Positions 52,824-60,614 of a stretch of DNA of 64,000 bases are shown here, in pieces. The translations under genes and the position numbers were made by a program. How positions within the stretch are numbered: the first letter of the stretch is position 1; the number at the start of each line of letters is the position of its first letter. Below the pieces are notes generated by a model. That model had not been told where the DNA came from. It was given only the letters and a program-made list of their open reading frames with translations, and searched no databases. Source of the stretch: Verrucosispora sp. WMMD573 (lineage in GTDB: Bacteria > Actinomycetota > Actinomycetes > Mycobacteriales > Micromonosporaceae); assembly GCF_027497175.1 (NCBI RefSeq), contig NZ_CP114901.1, positions 682,001 to 746,000 on the forward strand. The letters run 5' to 3'.

Positions 52824-54029
52824 TCAGCCCTTCATCGCCTGGACCGGGGGCGCGGTCTCGTCGGCGGTGAGCGCCTTCTGCGCGGTCGCGGTGAAGGTGT
52901 CGCCGCTGCCGGTCAGGCTCGCCTGGTACATCGGCTGGAGCAGCGCGTGGTCCTCGGCGCGGATGGTCATGCTGCCCTTGACGCTCTCGAAGCTCCAGCC
53001 CTCCAGCGCGGTGACCATCTTCTCGACGTCGTCGCCGCCCTCGGCGACGGCGCGGACCACCATCTGCGCGGCGGCGAACCCGTCCGGGTGGAACAGGTCG
53101 AGCGTGCCGCCGGGGACCTTCGCCTTGGCGGCCTTGGCCGCCTCGGTGTCGCTGGCGCCGTCGAAGTAGTGCGACAGGAAGGAGATCTTGCTACCGGCGG
53201 CACCGAAGGTGGGCCAGGAGGCGCGGATGTCCAGGCCGGTGACGACCGTGGTGGAGGTGAGCACCCCCTGCTGGTCCAGGGTCTGCCACATGGCCGGGGC
53301 GGTGGTGCCGGCCCAGGCGACGAAGAGCAGGTCCGGCTTGGCGGCCTTGATCTGGCTGGCGAACGGGGTGAACTCGGTCGCGCTGGCCGGTGCCCGGACG
53401 GCGCTGACGCTCGCGCCCGCCTCGCCGATGACGGCCTTGACGGCGGCCTCGTTGGCGTCGCCGAAGGCGCCGTCCTGGGCGAACACCACCACCTTCTTGC
53501 CGGCCGGGTCGCCGATGAACGACTTCGCGGTCACCACGTCCTGGTACGACTGCCGGCCAGAGCGGAAGGTGTACTTGTTCGCACCGGTCACCGCGTCCGT
53601 GGCGGCCGGCCCGGAGATGAACAGCACCTTGTTCTGCGCGGCGATCGGGGCAACCTGGAGCGCCACGCCCGAGGCCGTCGAACCGGCGATGATCTTGTTG
53701 CCCTTGCCGATCAGATCCTTGGCTGCGGAGACCGCCTTCGCCGGGTCACCGGCGTCGTCGACCTCGGTGATCTCGATCGCTCGATCGCCCACCTTGTTGG
53801 TGCCGTCGGTGGCGAAGTCCAGGCCGGCCCTGAACCCCTCGATGTACTGCTTTCCGTAACTGGCCAGCGCTCCCGACTGGGAGTAGACCAGACCAACCTT
53901 CACCGGGGCGGCGCTGTCGCCGCCACCGTTGGCGGTGTCCTGGGGGCTGCCACAGGCCGTGGCGGCGATCGCCGCGGCCATCATCGTGGCGGCGGAGATG
54001 AACACCCGCCGTGTCGTCCGGACCGTCAT
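52824..54029 (-). CDS. livK: Branched-chain amino-acid ABC substrate-binding lipoprotein LivK
   Basis: The 401-residue product has a signal with RTTRRVFIS and lipobox ATAC (Cys near residue 26), so it may be exported by Tat or Sec and lipid-anchored. The mature part is a periplasmic-binding fold type I: KVGLVYSQSGALASYG and VVVFAQDGAFGDANEAA. It delivers the substrate to LivHM-FG. GGAG precedes the ATG. A GTGACGTCAC palindrome lies 58 nt upstream. Confidence 0.94.
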   Translation of the reverse strand: MTVRTTRRVFISAATMMAAAIAATACGSPQDTANGGGDSAAPVKVGLVYSQSGALASYGKQYIEGFRAGLDFATDGTNKVGDRAIEITEVDDAGDPAKAVSAAKDLIGKGNKIIAGSTASGVALQVAPIAAQNKVLFISGPAATDAVTGANKYTFRSGRQSYQDVVTAKSFIGDPAGKKVVVFAQDGAFGDANEAAVKAVIGEAGASVSAVRAPASATEFTPFASQIKAAKPDLLFVAWAGTTAPAMWQTLDQQGVLTSTTVVTGLDIRASWPTFGAAGSKISFLSHYFDGASDTEAAKAAKAKVPGGTLDLFHPDGFAAAQMVVRAVAEGGDDVEKMVTALEGWSFESVKGSMTIRAEDHALLQPMYQASLTGSGDTFTATAQKALTADETAPPVQAMKG

Positions 54030-54086
54030 TGCGACTCCACGTGAGGACTCAGAGGGAGGAACCTTATGTGTCGGCTCACGCTAGAA

Positions 54087-54096
54087 GTGACGTCAC
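54087..54096. promoter_or_regulatory. Palindromic operator candidate upstream of livK
   Basis: GTGACGTCAC is a perfect 10-bp palindrome 58 bp before the livK ATG, next to a TAGCGT -10-like hexamer. It could be a binding site for a regulator of the liv operon. Confidence 0.45.
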
Positions 54097-54300
54097 CCAC
54101 GGGCCATGTGGTCGAAACACACAAGTAACCGGGGTGGGGTGGGCTCGGCTTACAGCATCAGTGACCCTGTGCCGGCGGCCTGCCGAGGCGACAGGGGCCA
54201 CCTCCCCAAACGTCGAGACACGATGTGTCGCCCACACCCACGCTAGGCCCGCCCGCCGAGACCGACGCCCGCACGCCAGCAACGATGGGTGGTCGCGCAA

Positions 54301-54366
54301 GGCAGCAACATCCCCGAAACTGCGGGGTCGCCAGCGCCGGAGGCAGCAACATACCCGAAGTTGCAG
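54301..54366 (+). repeat. 41-bp-period repeat array B
   Basis: Two units with core CAGCAACATCCCCGAA / CAGCAACATACCCGAAG start at 54301 and 54342 (period 41). The spacer (GGGTCGCCAGCGCCGGA) is nearly identical to that of array C. It lies at the 3' side of the TPR gene (minus strand), beyond a G-rich tract. Confidence 0.75.
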
Positions 54367-54373
54367 GCTAGAC

Positions 54374-54490
54374 CGGGCGGGGTGGGGTGGGGTGGGGGTT
54401 GGGCGGAGTGGGGTGGGCAGGGCTGGGGGTTGGGCGGGGTTGGGGTTGGGGTTGGGGGTTGGGCGGGGGTGGATTGGGCGGGGTGGGTGG
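54374..54490 (+). repeat. G-rich low-complexity tract B
   Basis: About 117 bp consist largely of GGGGTGGGG and GGGGTTGGG units, with many runs of four or more G, so G-quadruplex formation is plausible. In the TPR gene transcript (minus strand) it is C-rich and G-poor, like a Rho loading site. It directly abuts array B. Confidence 0.7.
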
Positions 54491-54570
54491 CACTTACAGG
54501 CCCGGAGCCTGGGCACATCCGACCCAGCACAGCGGTGGTCGCCCGCTGCCACGGTTCGAGGCCGTCATGT

Positions 54571-54678
54571 GTCGCCCCCGCCACGGTCCGCCGCCACTCG
54601 CGGGCGCGGCCGCTCTCTGCCGATGTCGCCCCCGCCACGGTCCGCCGCCACTCGCGGGCGCGGCCGTCCTCTGCCGAC
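54571..54678. repeat. 54-bp tandem duplication
   Basis: Two units of 54 bp (starting at 54571 and 54625) are nearly identical, each beginning GTCGCCCCCGCCACGGTCCG. It is noncoding, between the G-rich tract and the TPR gene stop. The rest of the 728-bp gap between livK and the TPR gene has no supported gene. Confidence 0.8.
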
Positions 54679-54757
54679 GACGAGTTGCGGCATGTCGGAG
54701 GCGCCCGGGCCAGCCGAAGGCACAGGTTGCGGTGTCTCGTGGGACGGCGGCCTGTTT

Positions 54758-55219
54758 CTACTCGGCAGTCAACTGCTCGGCCAGTCTGTCCAGGCCGCTT
54801 TTGATCAACCGGCCGTAGTCGTCGTCAGCAAGCTCGGCCATCCCCGCCTCCGCGCGTTGGAGGTGGTTCCGGGCCAGGTCGAGATCACCCAGTCTGCGGT
54901 AGCAGTCACCGAGGTTGAGGTGCAGTGACGGATACAGGCCGGCCACGGTCATCGGCACGCCGGCCTCCGCGACCCGGGCGTCGGTGATCTGGTCGGCCGC
55001 CGCGAGCGCCCGCTGATCCCAGAGCAACTCCCGGTGAACGTCGTCCTGCACATCGGCCATCGAGTGGGCGAGGACGCATACGTGCAAGGGGTCGCCCCGC
55101 TCCCCGCCGATCTCGTCCCAGATCTGCGCGAACAGGTCGCGAGCGGCCTCGCGCTGGCCTTGTTGATGGTGCAACTCGACCCCGTGGCCGATGCGAACCA
55201 GTGTGGCATCCGTGATCAT
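54758..55219 (-). CDS. TPR-domain protein, unknown
   Basis: The 153-residue product is helical and TPR-like. A first helix pair ATLVRIGHGVELHHQQGQREAA-type segment is followed by a canonical unit YPSLHLNLGDCYRRLGDLDLARNHLQRAE near residues 95-125. It likely mediates protein contacts; no partner is implied by neighbours. The ATG at 55219 has only a weak ribosome site. The gene is an isolated unit flanked on both sides by 41-bp arrays and G-rich tracts in the same orientation. Confidence 0.75.
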   Translation of the reverse strand: MITDATLVRIGHGVELHHQQGQREAARDLFAQIWDEIGGERGDPLHVCVLAHSMADVQDDVHRELLWDQRALAAADQITDARVAEAGVPMTVAGLYPSLHLNLGDCYRRLGDLDLARNHLQRAEAGMAELADDDYGRLIKSGLDRLAEQLTAE

Positions 55220-55338
55220 CAGCGCCCCAACCCGCCGGTCCTCCGCAGCCCGCCCGCCCGCCCCGCCGACTCTACGTCCGCGACCCGCGATGCGATGCCC
55301 CGCAACACCGCGGGAACGGCGGTGGTCGCGGGAAGGGA

Positions 55339-55446
55339 GACAGCAACATCTCCGAAGTTGCAGGGTCGCCAGCGCCCGAGGCAGCAGTATCCCCGAAGTT
55401 GCAGGGTCGCCAGCGCCCGAGGCAGCAGTATCCCCGAAGTTGCAGG
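55339..55446 (+). repeat. 41-bp-period repeat array C
   Basis: Three units begin at 55339, 55380 and 55421, exactly 41 bp apart. Units 2 and 3 are identical over their full overlap, including the spacer GGGTCGCCAGCGCCCGAG. The core can form GCAAC...GTTGC hairpins. It lies between the GDPD gene 3' end and the TPR gene 5' end. The remaining 55220-55338 has no supported gene. Confidence 0.85.
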
Positions 55447-55452
55447 CTTGGC

Positions 55453-55508
55453 CGGGGACGGGGCGGGCGGGGGGCGGGGGGCGGGGCAGGGTTGGGTTGG
55501 GTTGGGCG
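55453..55508 (+). repeat. G-rich low-complexity tract C
   Basis: Runs of G (GGGGCGGGCGGGGGG, GGGTTGGGTTGGG) follow array C directly and run toward the GDPD stop. In the GDPD transcript (minus strand) the tract is C-rich. Confidence 0.7.
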
Positions 55509-55559
55509 GCCCGCCGGCTGGAGTGGACGGCGGGCCGATCGGTGCGAGTGGCGTGACGG

Positions 55560-56681
55560 TCAGGGGCGGGGTAGGGCGGCGCGGGCCGCGACTGCGGTGT
55601 CGGGGTGGTCGGTGAAGACGCCGTCGAGGCCGAGGCGGTAGAACAGCTCGTACTCGGACTGGATGTCGCCGCGGGCGTTCGGGTCGGTGCCGATCCGGAA
55701 GTCGGCCGGCAGGAACTGGTTCTCCGCCCGGAAGGTCCAGGCGTGCACGATCAGCTTCTCCTTGTGCGCGTCCCTGATCAGCGTCGTGGGGGCGAGCAGC
55801 CTGCCGGCCGGGTCGCGGGGCACGACCAGGTCCTTGTGCACTCCGATGCCGTCGGCGTAGCGGGAGATCCAGTGCAGGCCGGCGGGGGTCGCCAGGTCAC
55901 GGTACGTGCGGGTGTCGCCGGCCACGGTGAAGTCGTACGGCTGGCCGGCGGCGTTGAGCAGCTGGGCCAACCGTACGTCGATCATCCGGTCCAGCCGCCG
56001 CAGGTTGGCCGTCTCGAAGGACTGGATGATCACCGGAGCGTGCCGATTGGTCATTTTGTTCCGGCGCAGCGTCTCGACCAGCGGCGCTTCGAGCGGCAGG
56101 CCGACCGAGGCGAAGTACGTCGGGTGCTTGGTCTCCGGGTAGACGCCGATCACCCGGCCACGCGCCCGACCCTCGACCCGGGCCAGGTCGATCACCTCCT
56201 GGAAGGTCGGCACCTGGAACTGGCCGTCGAACGCGGTGTTCGTCACGCGTACCTGGGGCAGCCGCTCCTTGGCCCGCAGCGTCCGCAGTTCGGCCAGGGT
56301 GAAGTCCTCGGTGAACCAGCCGGTCACCGACACCCCGTCGATGGTCTTCGTGGTCCGGCGGTCGGCGAACTCGGGCTTGGCCGCCACGTCGGTCGTACCG
56401 CTGATCTCGTTCTCGTGCCGGGCGACCAGCACACCGTCGGCGGTCGACACCAGATCCGGTTCGATGTAGTCGGCACCCATCCGGATCGCCAGCCGGTACG
56501 CCTCCAGCGTGTGCTCCGGCCGGTAGCCGCTGGCGCCCCGGTGGCCGATGACGATGGGCTGATCACCGACGCGGGCCGGGTCCGTGCCGCCGGCCGGCTT
56601 GGCCGTGGCGACCATGGGTGTGGCCACGGCGGCGGCGAGCAGGGTCACCGACACACCGAGGGCGGAAAGGGTACGTCGCAA
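55560..56681 (-). CDS. Secreted glycerophosphodiester phosphodiesterase
   Basis: The 373-residue product has a Sec signal (about residues 1-26, ending VATAKPAG) and a GDPD TIM barrel: IVIGHRGASGYRPEHTLEAY, GADYIEPDLV, DGVLVARHENE and FTDHPD near the end. It hydrolyses glycerophosphodiesters outside the membrane, GlpQ-like. The start is a TTG at 56681, since AAGGAG lies 6 nt upstream and a signal peptide begins there; the longer open frame is unsupported. The 3' end is followed by a C-rich tract (minus strand) and repeat array C. Confidence 0.93.
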   Translation of the reverse strand: MRRTLSALGVSVTLLAAAVATPMVATAKPAGGTDPARVGDQPIVIGHRGASGYRPEHTLEAYRLAIRMGADYIEPDLVSTADGVLVARHENEISGTTDVAAKPEFADRRTTKTIDGVSVTGWFTEDFTLAELRTLRAKERLPQVRVTNTAFDGQFQVPTFQEVIDLARVEGRARGRVIGVYPETKHPTYFASVGLPLEAPLVETLRRNKMTNRHAPVIIQSFETANLRRLDRMIDVRLAQLLNAAGQPYDFTVAGDTRTYRDLATPAGLHWISRYADGIGVHKDLVVPRDPAGRLLAPTTLIRDAHKEKLIVHAWTFRAENQFLPADFRIGTDPNARGDIQSEYELFYRLGLDGVFTDHPDTAVAARAALPRP

Positions 56682-56876
56682 CGCGGTCTCCTTGACTCGT
56701 CGGGGGACCGCCTCAGCAGACCTGCCCGGGCTGACCGGCAGTTGGTCCGCGCCTGACCATCCGGTGAATCCTCCGCCGTTGCGTCCGGTGAAGCAGAGCA
56801 AGGGAGGGCCGGCGACGACGGGCGTCGGGATGGCGGTTCAGGCCCGGAACGGCGTGCAGAATCGGAAGATTGTCTG

Positions 56877-58211
56877 GTGCGTCGATTCTTTCGTCACCCG
56901 GTGCGGCTCGTGCCGCTGGTCTTCCTGGTGGCGATCCTGATCGGCACCGGCCTGCTGATGCTGCGGCCGATGACCATCGAGTACCAGCACGCCCCCTTCA
57001 TGACCGCGCTGTTCACCGCCACCTCGGCCGTCTCGGTCACCGGCCTGACCATCACCGACACCCCGAACTACTGGTCCGGCTCCGGGCTGGTGCTCATCAC
57101 CGTGCTCACCCAACTTGGCGGGCTCGGCATCCTCACCGGCGCCGCGCTGGTGATCCTCACCGTGTCCCGGCGGCTGGGGCTGCACAACCGGCTGCTGTTG
57201 CGGGCCGAGACCGCGGAGTACGGGCTCGGCGACGTGCGCCGGCTGCTGCTGCGCATCGCCACCACGGTATTCGCCTGCGAGCTGGTGATGACCGTAATCG
57301 TCACCGGGCGGCTCTGGCTGGCCTACGACCAACCGTTCTGGAATGCCCTCTGGTCCGCCGGGTTCCACTCCATCCAGGCATTCAACAACTCCGGATTCTC
57401 GCTCTACCGCGACGGTCTGCTGGCCTTCTCCCGCGACCCGTGGGTCAGCCTGCCGTTGGCCCTCGGCGCGATCATCGGCGGTCTCGGATTTCCGGCCATG
57501 TTCGAGGCCGTCCGGGAATGGCGGCAACCGGCCCGCTGGGCGGTCGCCACCAAGCTGACCATCTGGGGCAGTGCGGCGCTTGTCGCCTTCGGTGCGGTCG
57601 CGTTCCTGGCCGCCGAGTGGGCCAACCCGTTCACCGTCGGCCAGTACGACGTGCCCGGCAAGGTGGTCGCAGCGTTCACGCAGATCGCGCTGGCCCGCAC
57701 CGGCGGTTTTGAGGTGGTGCCGACCGAGCTGCTGCGGGAGGAGAGTTACACCCTGCTGACCGGATTGATGTTCATCGGTGGCGGCAGCGCCAGCACCGCC
57801 GGTGGGATCAAGGTCTCCACCTTCTTCCTGCTCGCTTTCGTCATCTGGGCGGAGGTCCGCGGCGAGCCGGACGTCACGGTCGGGCACCGCCGGATCGCCA
57901 CCGCCAGCCAGCGGCAGGCCCTCACCGTCGCGCTGCTCAGCGTCGCGATCGTCGCCGCCGGGACCGCCGCGCTGATCGCGATGACCGACAAGCTTCCGTT
58001 CTATGCCGCATTGTTCGAGGTCACATCGGCGTTCAGCACCACCGGGCTCTCGGTGGGCGTGCTGTCCTCCCTCTCCGACGGTGGTCAGTTTCTGCTGACC
58101 GTGCTCATGTACGTCGGCCGGGTCGGGCCGCTCACCTTCGGCTCGGCGATCGCGCTGAACACCAGACGCAGGCTGTACCGATACCCAGAGGAGCAACCCA
58201 TTGTCGGATAG
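56877..58211 (+). CDS. Trk/Ktr potassium uptake membrane subunit
   Basis: The 444-residue product is a TrkH/KtrB-type channel with four M1-P-M2 repeats. Selectivity-filter segments include TSAVSVTGLTITD, NNSGFSLY, ALARTGGFEVV and TSAFSTTGLSVG. The GTG at 56877 has GGAAG upstream. The KtrA-like gene overlaps its end by 11 bp. It imports K+ with the Na+ or H+ gradient. Confidence 0.94.
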   Translation: MRRFFRHPVRLVPLVFLVAILIGTGLLMLRPMTIEYQHAPFMTALFTATSAVSVTGLTITDTPNYWSGSGLVLITVLTQLGGLGILTGAALVILTVSRRLGLHNRLLLRAETAEYGLGDVRRLLLRIATTVFACELVMTVIVTGRLWLAYDQPFWNALWSAGFHSIQAFNNSGFSLYRDGLLAFSRDPWVSLPLALGAIIGGLGFPAMFEAVREWRQPARWAVATKLTIWGSAALVAFGAVAFLAAEWANPFTVGQYDVPGKVVAAFTQIALARTGGFEVVPTELLREESYTLLTGLMFIGGGSASTAGGIKVSTFFLLAFVIWAEVRGEPDVTVGHRRIATASQRQALTVALLSVAIVAAGTAALIAMTDKLPFYAALFEVTSAFSTTGLSVGVLSSLSDGGQFLLTVLMYVGRVGPLTFGSAIALNTRRRLYRYPEEQPIVG

Positions 58212-58872
58212 GACATCGGACCCGGGCGGCATCGCCGTGATCGGCCTCGGCCGGTTCGGCAGCCATCTGGCCGAATCGCTCTCCGCCCTCGGCCGCGAGG
58301 TGTTGGCCGTCGACCGGGACGCCCAGCAGGTGCAGAAGTGGTCGTCGATGCTCGACCAGGTGGCGCAGGCCGATGCCACCGACGAGGGCGCGCTGCGCCA
58401 GCTCGGCCTGACCGACCTGCCCCGGGCGGTGGTGGCCATCGGCGCCTCCGTCGAGGCCAGCGTGCTCACCGTGCTCGCCCTGGTGGAGCTGGGCATTCCG
58501 CAGATTTGGGCCCGGGCGACCTCGGGTCAGCACGCGAAGATCCTCTCCTCGGTGGGTGCGCACCGCGTGATCTTTCCCGAGGCGGAGACCGGTGAGCGGC
58601 TCGCCCACCTGATCATCAGCCGGACGCTCGACCTCGTCGAGTTCGATGAGGCCTTCGCGGTGGCGCGGATCCGCGTTCCGCGGTCGCTCGCGGGTCGCCC
58701 GACCAGCGAGATCCAGCTGCTGGACCGCTACGGGATACGGGTGATCGGCATCAAGCGATCCGGCGAGCAGCGGTACCGGTACGTCTCGGGCGACATGCAA
58801 CTCGTCGATGACACGATTCTCATCGTGGAGGGGACCATCGAACAGGTTCAGCGCTTCTCCACGCTGTCCTGA
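58201..58872 (+). CDS. Trk/Ktr potassium uptake regulatory subunit (RCK)
   Basis: The 223-residue product has an RCK-N domain with GLGRFGSHLAESL and an acidic end AVDRDAQQV that binds NAD or ATP, and an RCK-C domain after about residue 140. It gates the TrkH-type pore. The start is TTG at 58201, overlapping the channel gene by 11 bp, with GAGGAG 6-9 nt upstream. c-di-AMP binding is known for some RCK-C domains but cannot be decided here. Confidence 0.94.
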   Translation: MSDRTSDPGGIAVIGLGRFGSHLAESLSALGREVLAVDRDAQQVQKWSSMLDQVAQADATDEGALRQLGLTDLPRAVVAIGASVEASVLTVLALVELGIPQIWARATSGQHAKILSSVGAHRVIFPEAETGERLAHLIISRTLDLVEFDEAFAVARIRVPRSLAGRPTSEIQLLDRYGIRVIGIKRSGEQRYRYVSGDMQLVDDTILIVEGTIEQVQRFSTLS

Positions 58873-58881
58873 CCGGTCAGC

Positions 58882-60543
58882 TCACCGGCCGGGGCCCTTG
58901 CCGGGTTTACCCGGCTGCGGCTTCCCGCCGCCCTTGCCCTTTCCCTTGCCCTCGTCCGGCTTGGCCTTCTCGGGTTTGGGCTCCTTGGCCTTCGGTTTGG
59001 AGCCGCCCGACCCGGCCTTGCCGGCGGTTGCCTTCACCGTCTTGGCCGTAGCCGACTCGGTGGGTGCCGGCTTGGTGGTGGGCGCGGTGCCGGCCACGCC
59101 GGAGACCTGTACCCGGCACACCGCCGTGCCGACCCGGAACTCGACCGGCAGCGGGTTCGTCCCGGAGTACCGCCCGGTCAGGTTCACCTTCTCGGTGGCG
59201 CCTGGTGCCAGCGCCGGCCGCTGCGGGACCGGTTGCACCGCCACCGACCGACCCTGTTGCCGTACCGGTGCCGGAGTCGCGCCGGTCACCTGCTGCTCGC
59301 CGGGGAACGCGAAGCTCATGGTCCAGTCGCGCAGTTCGCGCTCCCCGGTGTTGGTCAGGCTCAACTCCGCGGTGAAGTCCTTGCCGGAGTCCTTGCGCAG
59401 CGCGTACGTCACCTGGCAGGGAATTTCCTGTTCGCCGCCGATGCGCGCCTGGGTCGGCTGGTCGATTCCGCCGCTGGCGGGGCTGTGCGACGTGACCCCC
59501 CAGACCGCCGCCGTGACCGCCATCAGCCCGGCGGCGGCCGTCACCACCTCGATCCGCCGCCGACGGTTCAGACGGCGACGGGTGCGCAGGCCGGCCAGGG
59601 GCAGCGCGTCGGTCGCCGCGGACCAGGGCAGGATCGTGGTACCGGCTTCGGCCAGCGACGACGGGTCAGTGTCGCCCACACCGGTGCCCGCCGGCACCGT
59701 CGGCACCTTGCCGGCCGCCTCGGCGAGAACCCGGGCCAGTTCGCCGGTGCCCGGCCGATCCGCCGGTCGCTTCGCCAGGCAGCGCTGGACGAGGTCGGCG
59801 ACGCCGCCGGGCAGGCCCGGCACGTCGGGCATCGGTTCCGGCTCGCGGTACATGTGGGCGCGCAGCATCTGGGTGGTGGTGTCGGCCTGCCAGGGCAGCC
59901 GGCCGGTGAGCATCCGGTACAGCAGCAGCCCGACCGCGTACACGTCGGTGGCCGGGCTGACCTGGCCATTGTCGAGCCGTTCCGGAGCGAGGTAGGCCGG
60001 GGTGCCGAGCAGGGTGCCGTCGGGCCCCTTCTCGCTCTCACCGACCAGCGCGGAGATGCCGAAGTCGACCACCTTCACCCCGGTCGCGGTGAGCATCACG
60101 TTGCCGGGGGTGACGTCGCGGTGCACCACACCCCTGGCGTGCGCGGTGGCCAGCGCGGAGGCGACCTCGGCCGCCACCGTCACCGCCTCCCGCCACGGCA
60201 GGCGTCCGTCGCGGGCCAGCCGCGCGGTCAGCGGACCACCGTCGATCAGTTCCATCACCACGTACGGCACGGTCAACCCGACCTGCACGGACTCGCCGTA
60301 GTCGTACACGTTCGTGATGTTGGGGTGGCAGAGCCGGGCGGCGGCCTGGGCCTCGATCCGGATCCGGTGCCGAAACGCCCGGTCGCTGGCCAGCCGGGAG
60401 GCGAGCACCTTCACCGCCACCTGCCGGCCGAGCACCTCGTCGTAGCCCCGCCAGACCACCGACATGCCGCCCGCGCCGAGCTGTTCGATGAGCCGGTACC
60501 GCTCACCGAGCAGTTGCGCGCCTCTGCTCACCGCACCACCCAT
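58882..60543 (-). CDS. Receptor Ser/Thr protein kinase with CBM2-like ectodomain
   Basis: The 553-residue product has a PknB-type kinase domain: GAGGMSVV, Lys45 in VAVKV, HRDVTPGN at residues 141-148 and DFG at 160-162. The Lys of the HRDxKxxN loop is replaced by Thr145. A TM helix spans about 331-350. The outer part (376-476) resembles a CBM2/cellulose-binding fold: paired Cys376 and Cys476, SLTNTGERELRDWTMSF and RYSGTNPLPVEF. A basic Lys/Pro/Gly-rich tail follows. It likely senses a cell-wall or external polymer (inferred). Confidence 0.93.
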   Translation of the reverse strand: MGGAVSRGAQLLGERYRLIEQLGAGGMSVVWRGYDEVLGRQVAVKVLASRLASDRAFRHRIRIEAQAAARLCHPNITNVYDYGESVQVGLTVPYVVMELIDGGPLTARLARDGRLPWREAVTVAAEVASALATAHARGVVHRDVTPGNVMLTATGVKVVDFGISALVGESEKGPDGTLLGTPAYLAPERLDNGQVSPATDVYAVGLLLYRMLTGRLPWQADTTTQMLRAHMYREPEPMPDVPGLPGGVADLVQRCLAKRPADRPGTGELARVLAEAAGKVPTVPAGTGVGDTDPSSLAEAGTTILPWSAATDALPLAGLRTRRRLNRRRRIEVVTAAAGLMAVTAAVWGVTSHSPASGGIDQPTQARIGGEQEIPCQVTYALRKDSGKDFTAELSLTNTGERELRDWTMSFAFPGEQQVTGATPAPVRQQGRSVAVQPVPQRPALAPGATEKVNLTGRYSGTNPLPVEFRVGTAVCRVQVSGVAGTAPTTKPAPTESATAKTVKATAGKAGSGGSKPKAKEPKPEKAKPDEGKGKGKGGGKPQPGKPGKGPGR

Positions 60544-60614
60544 GGTCGGCGTTGTTGCCCGACGTGAGGCCGCCTACACCTTTCTGGTCTGATTCGGTCA
60601 CGGATGTCACCCGA

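Noticed and set aside
18630..55446. CRISPR-like arrays (41-bp period)
   Set aside because: The spacers are conserved between units and loci, arrays have two or three units only, and no cas gene is in the window.
56838..58496. 552-aa minus ORF opposite the potassium uptake genes
   Set aside because: Antisense shadow of two clear genes.
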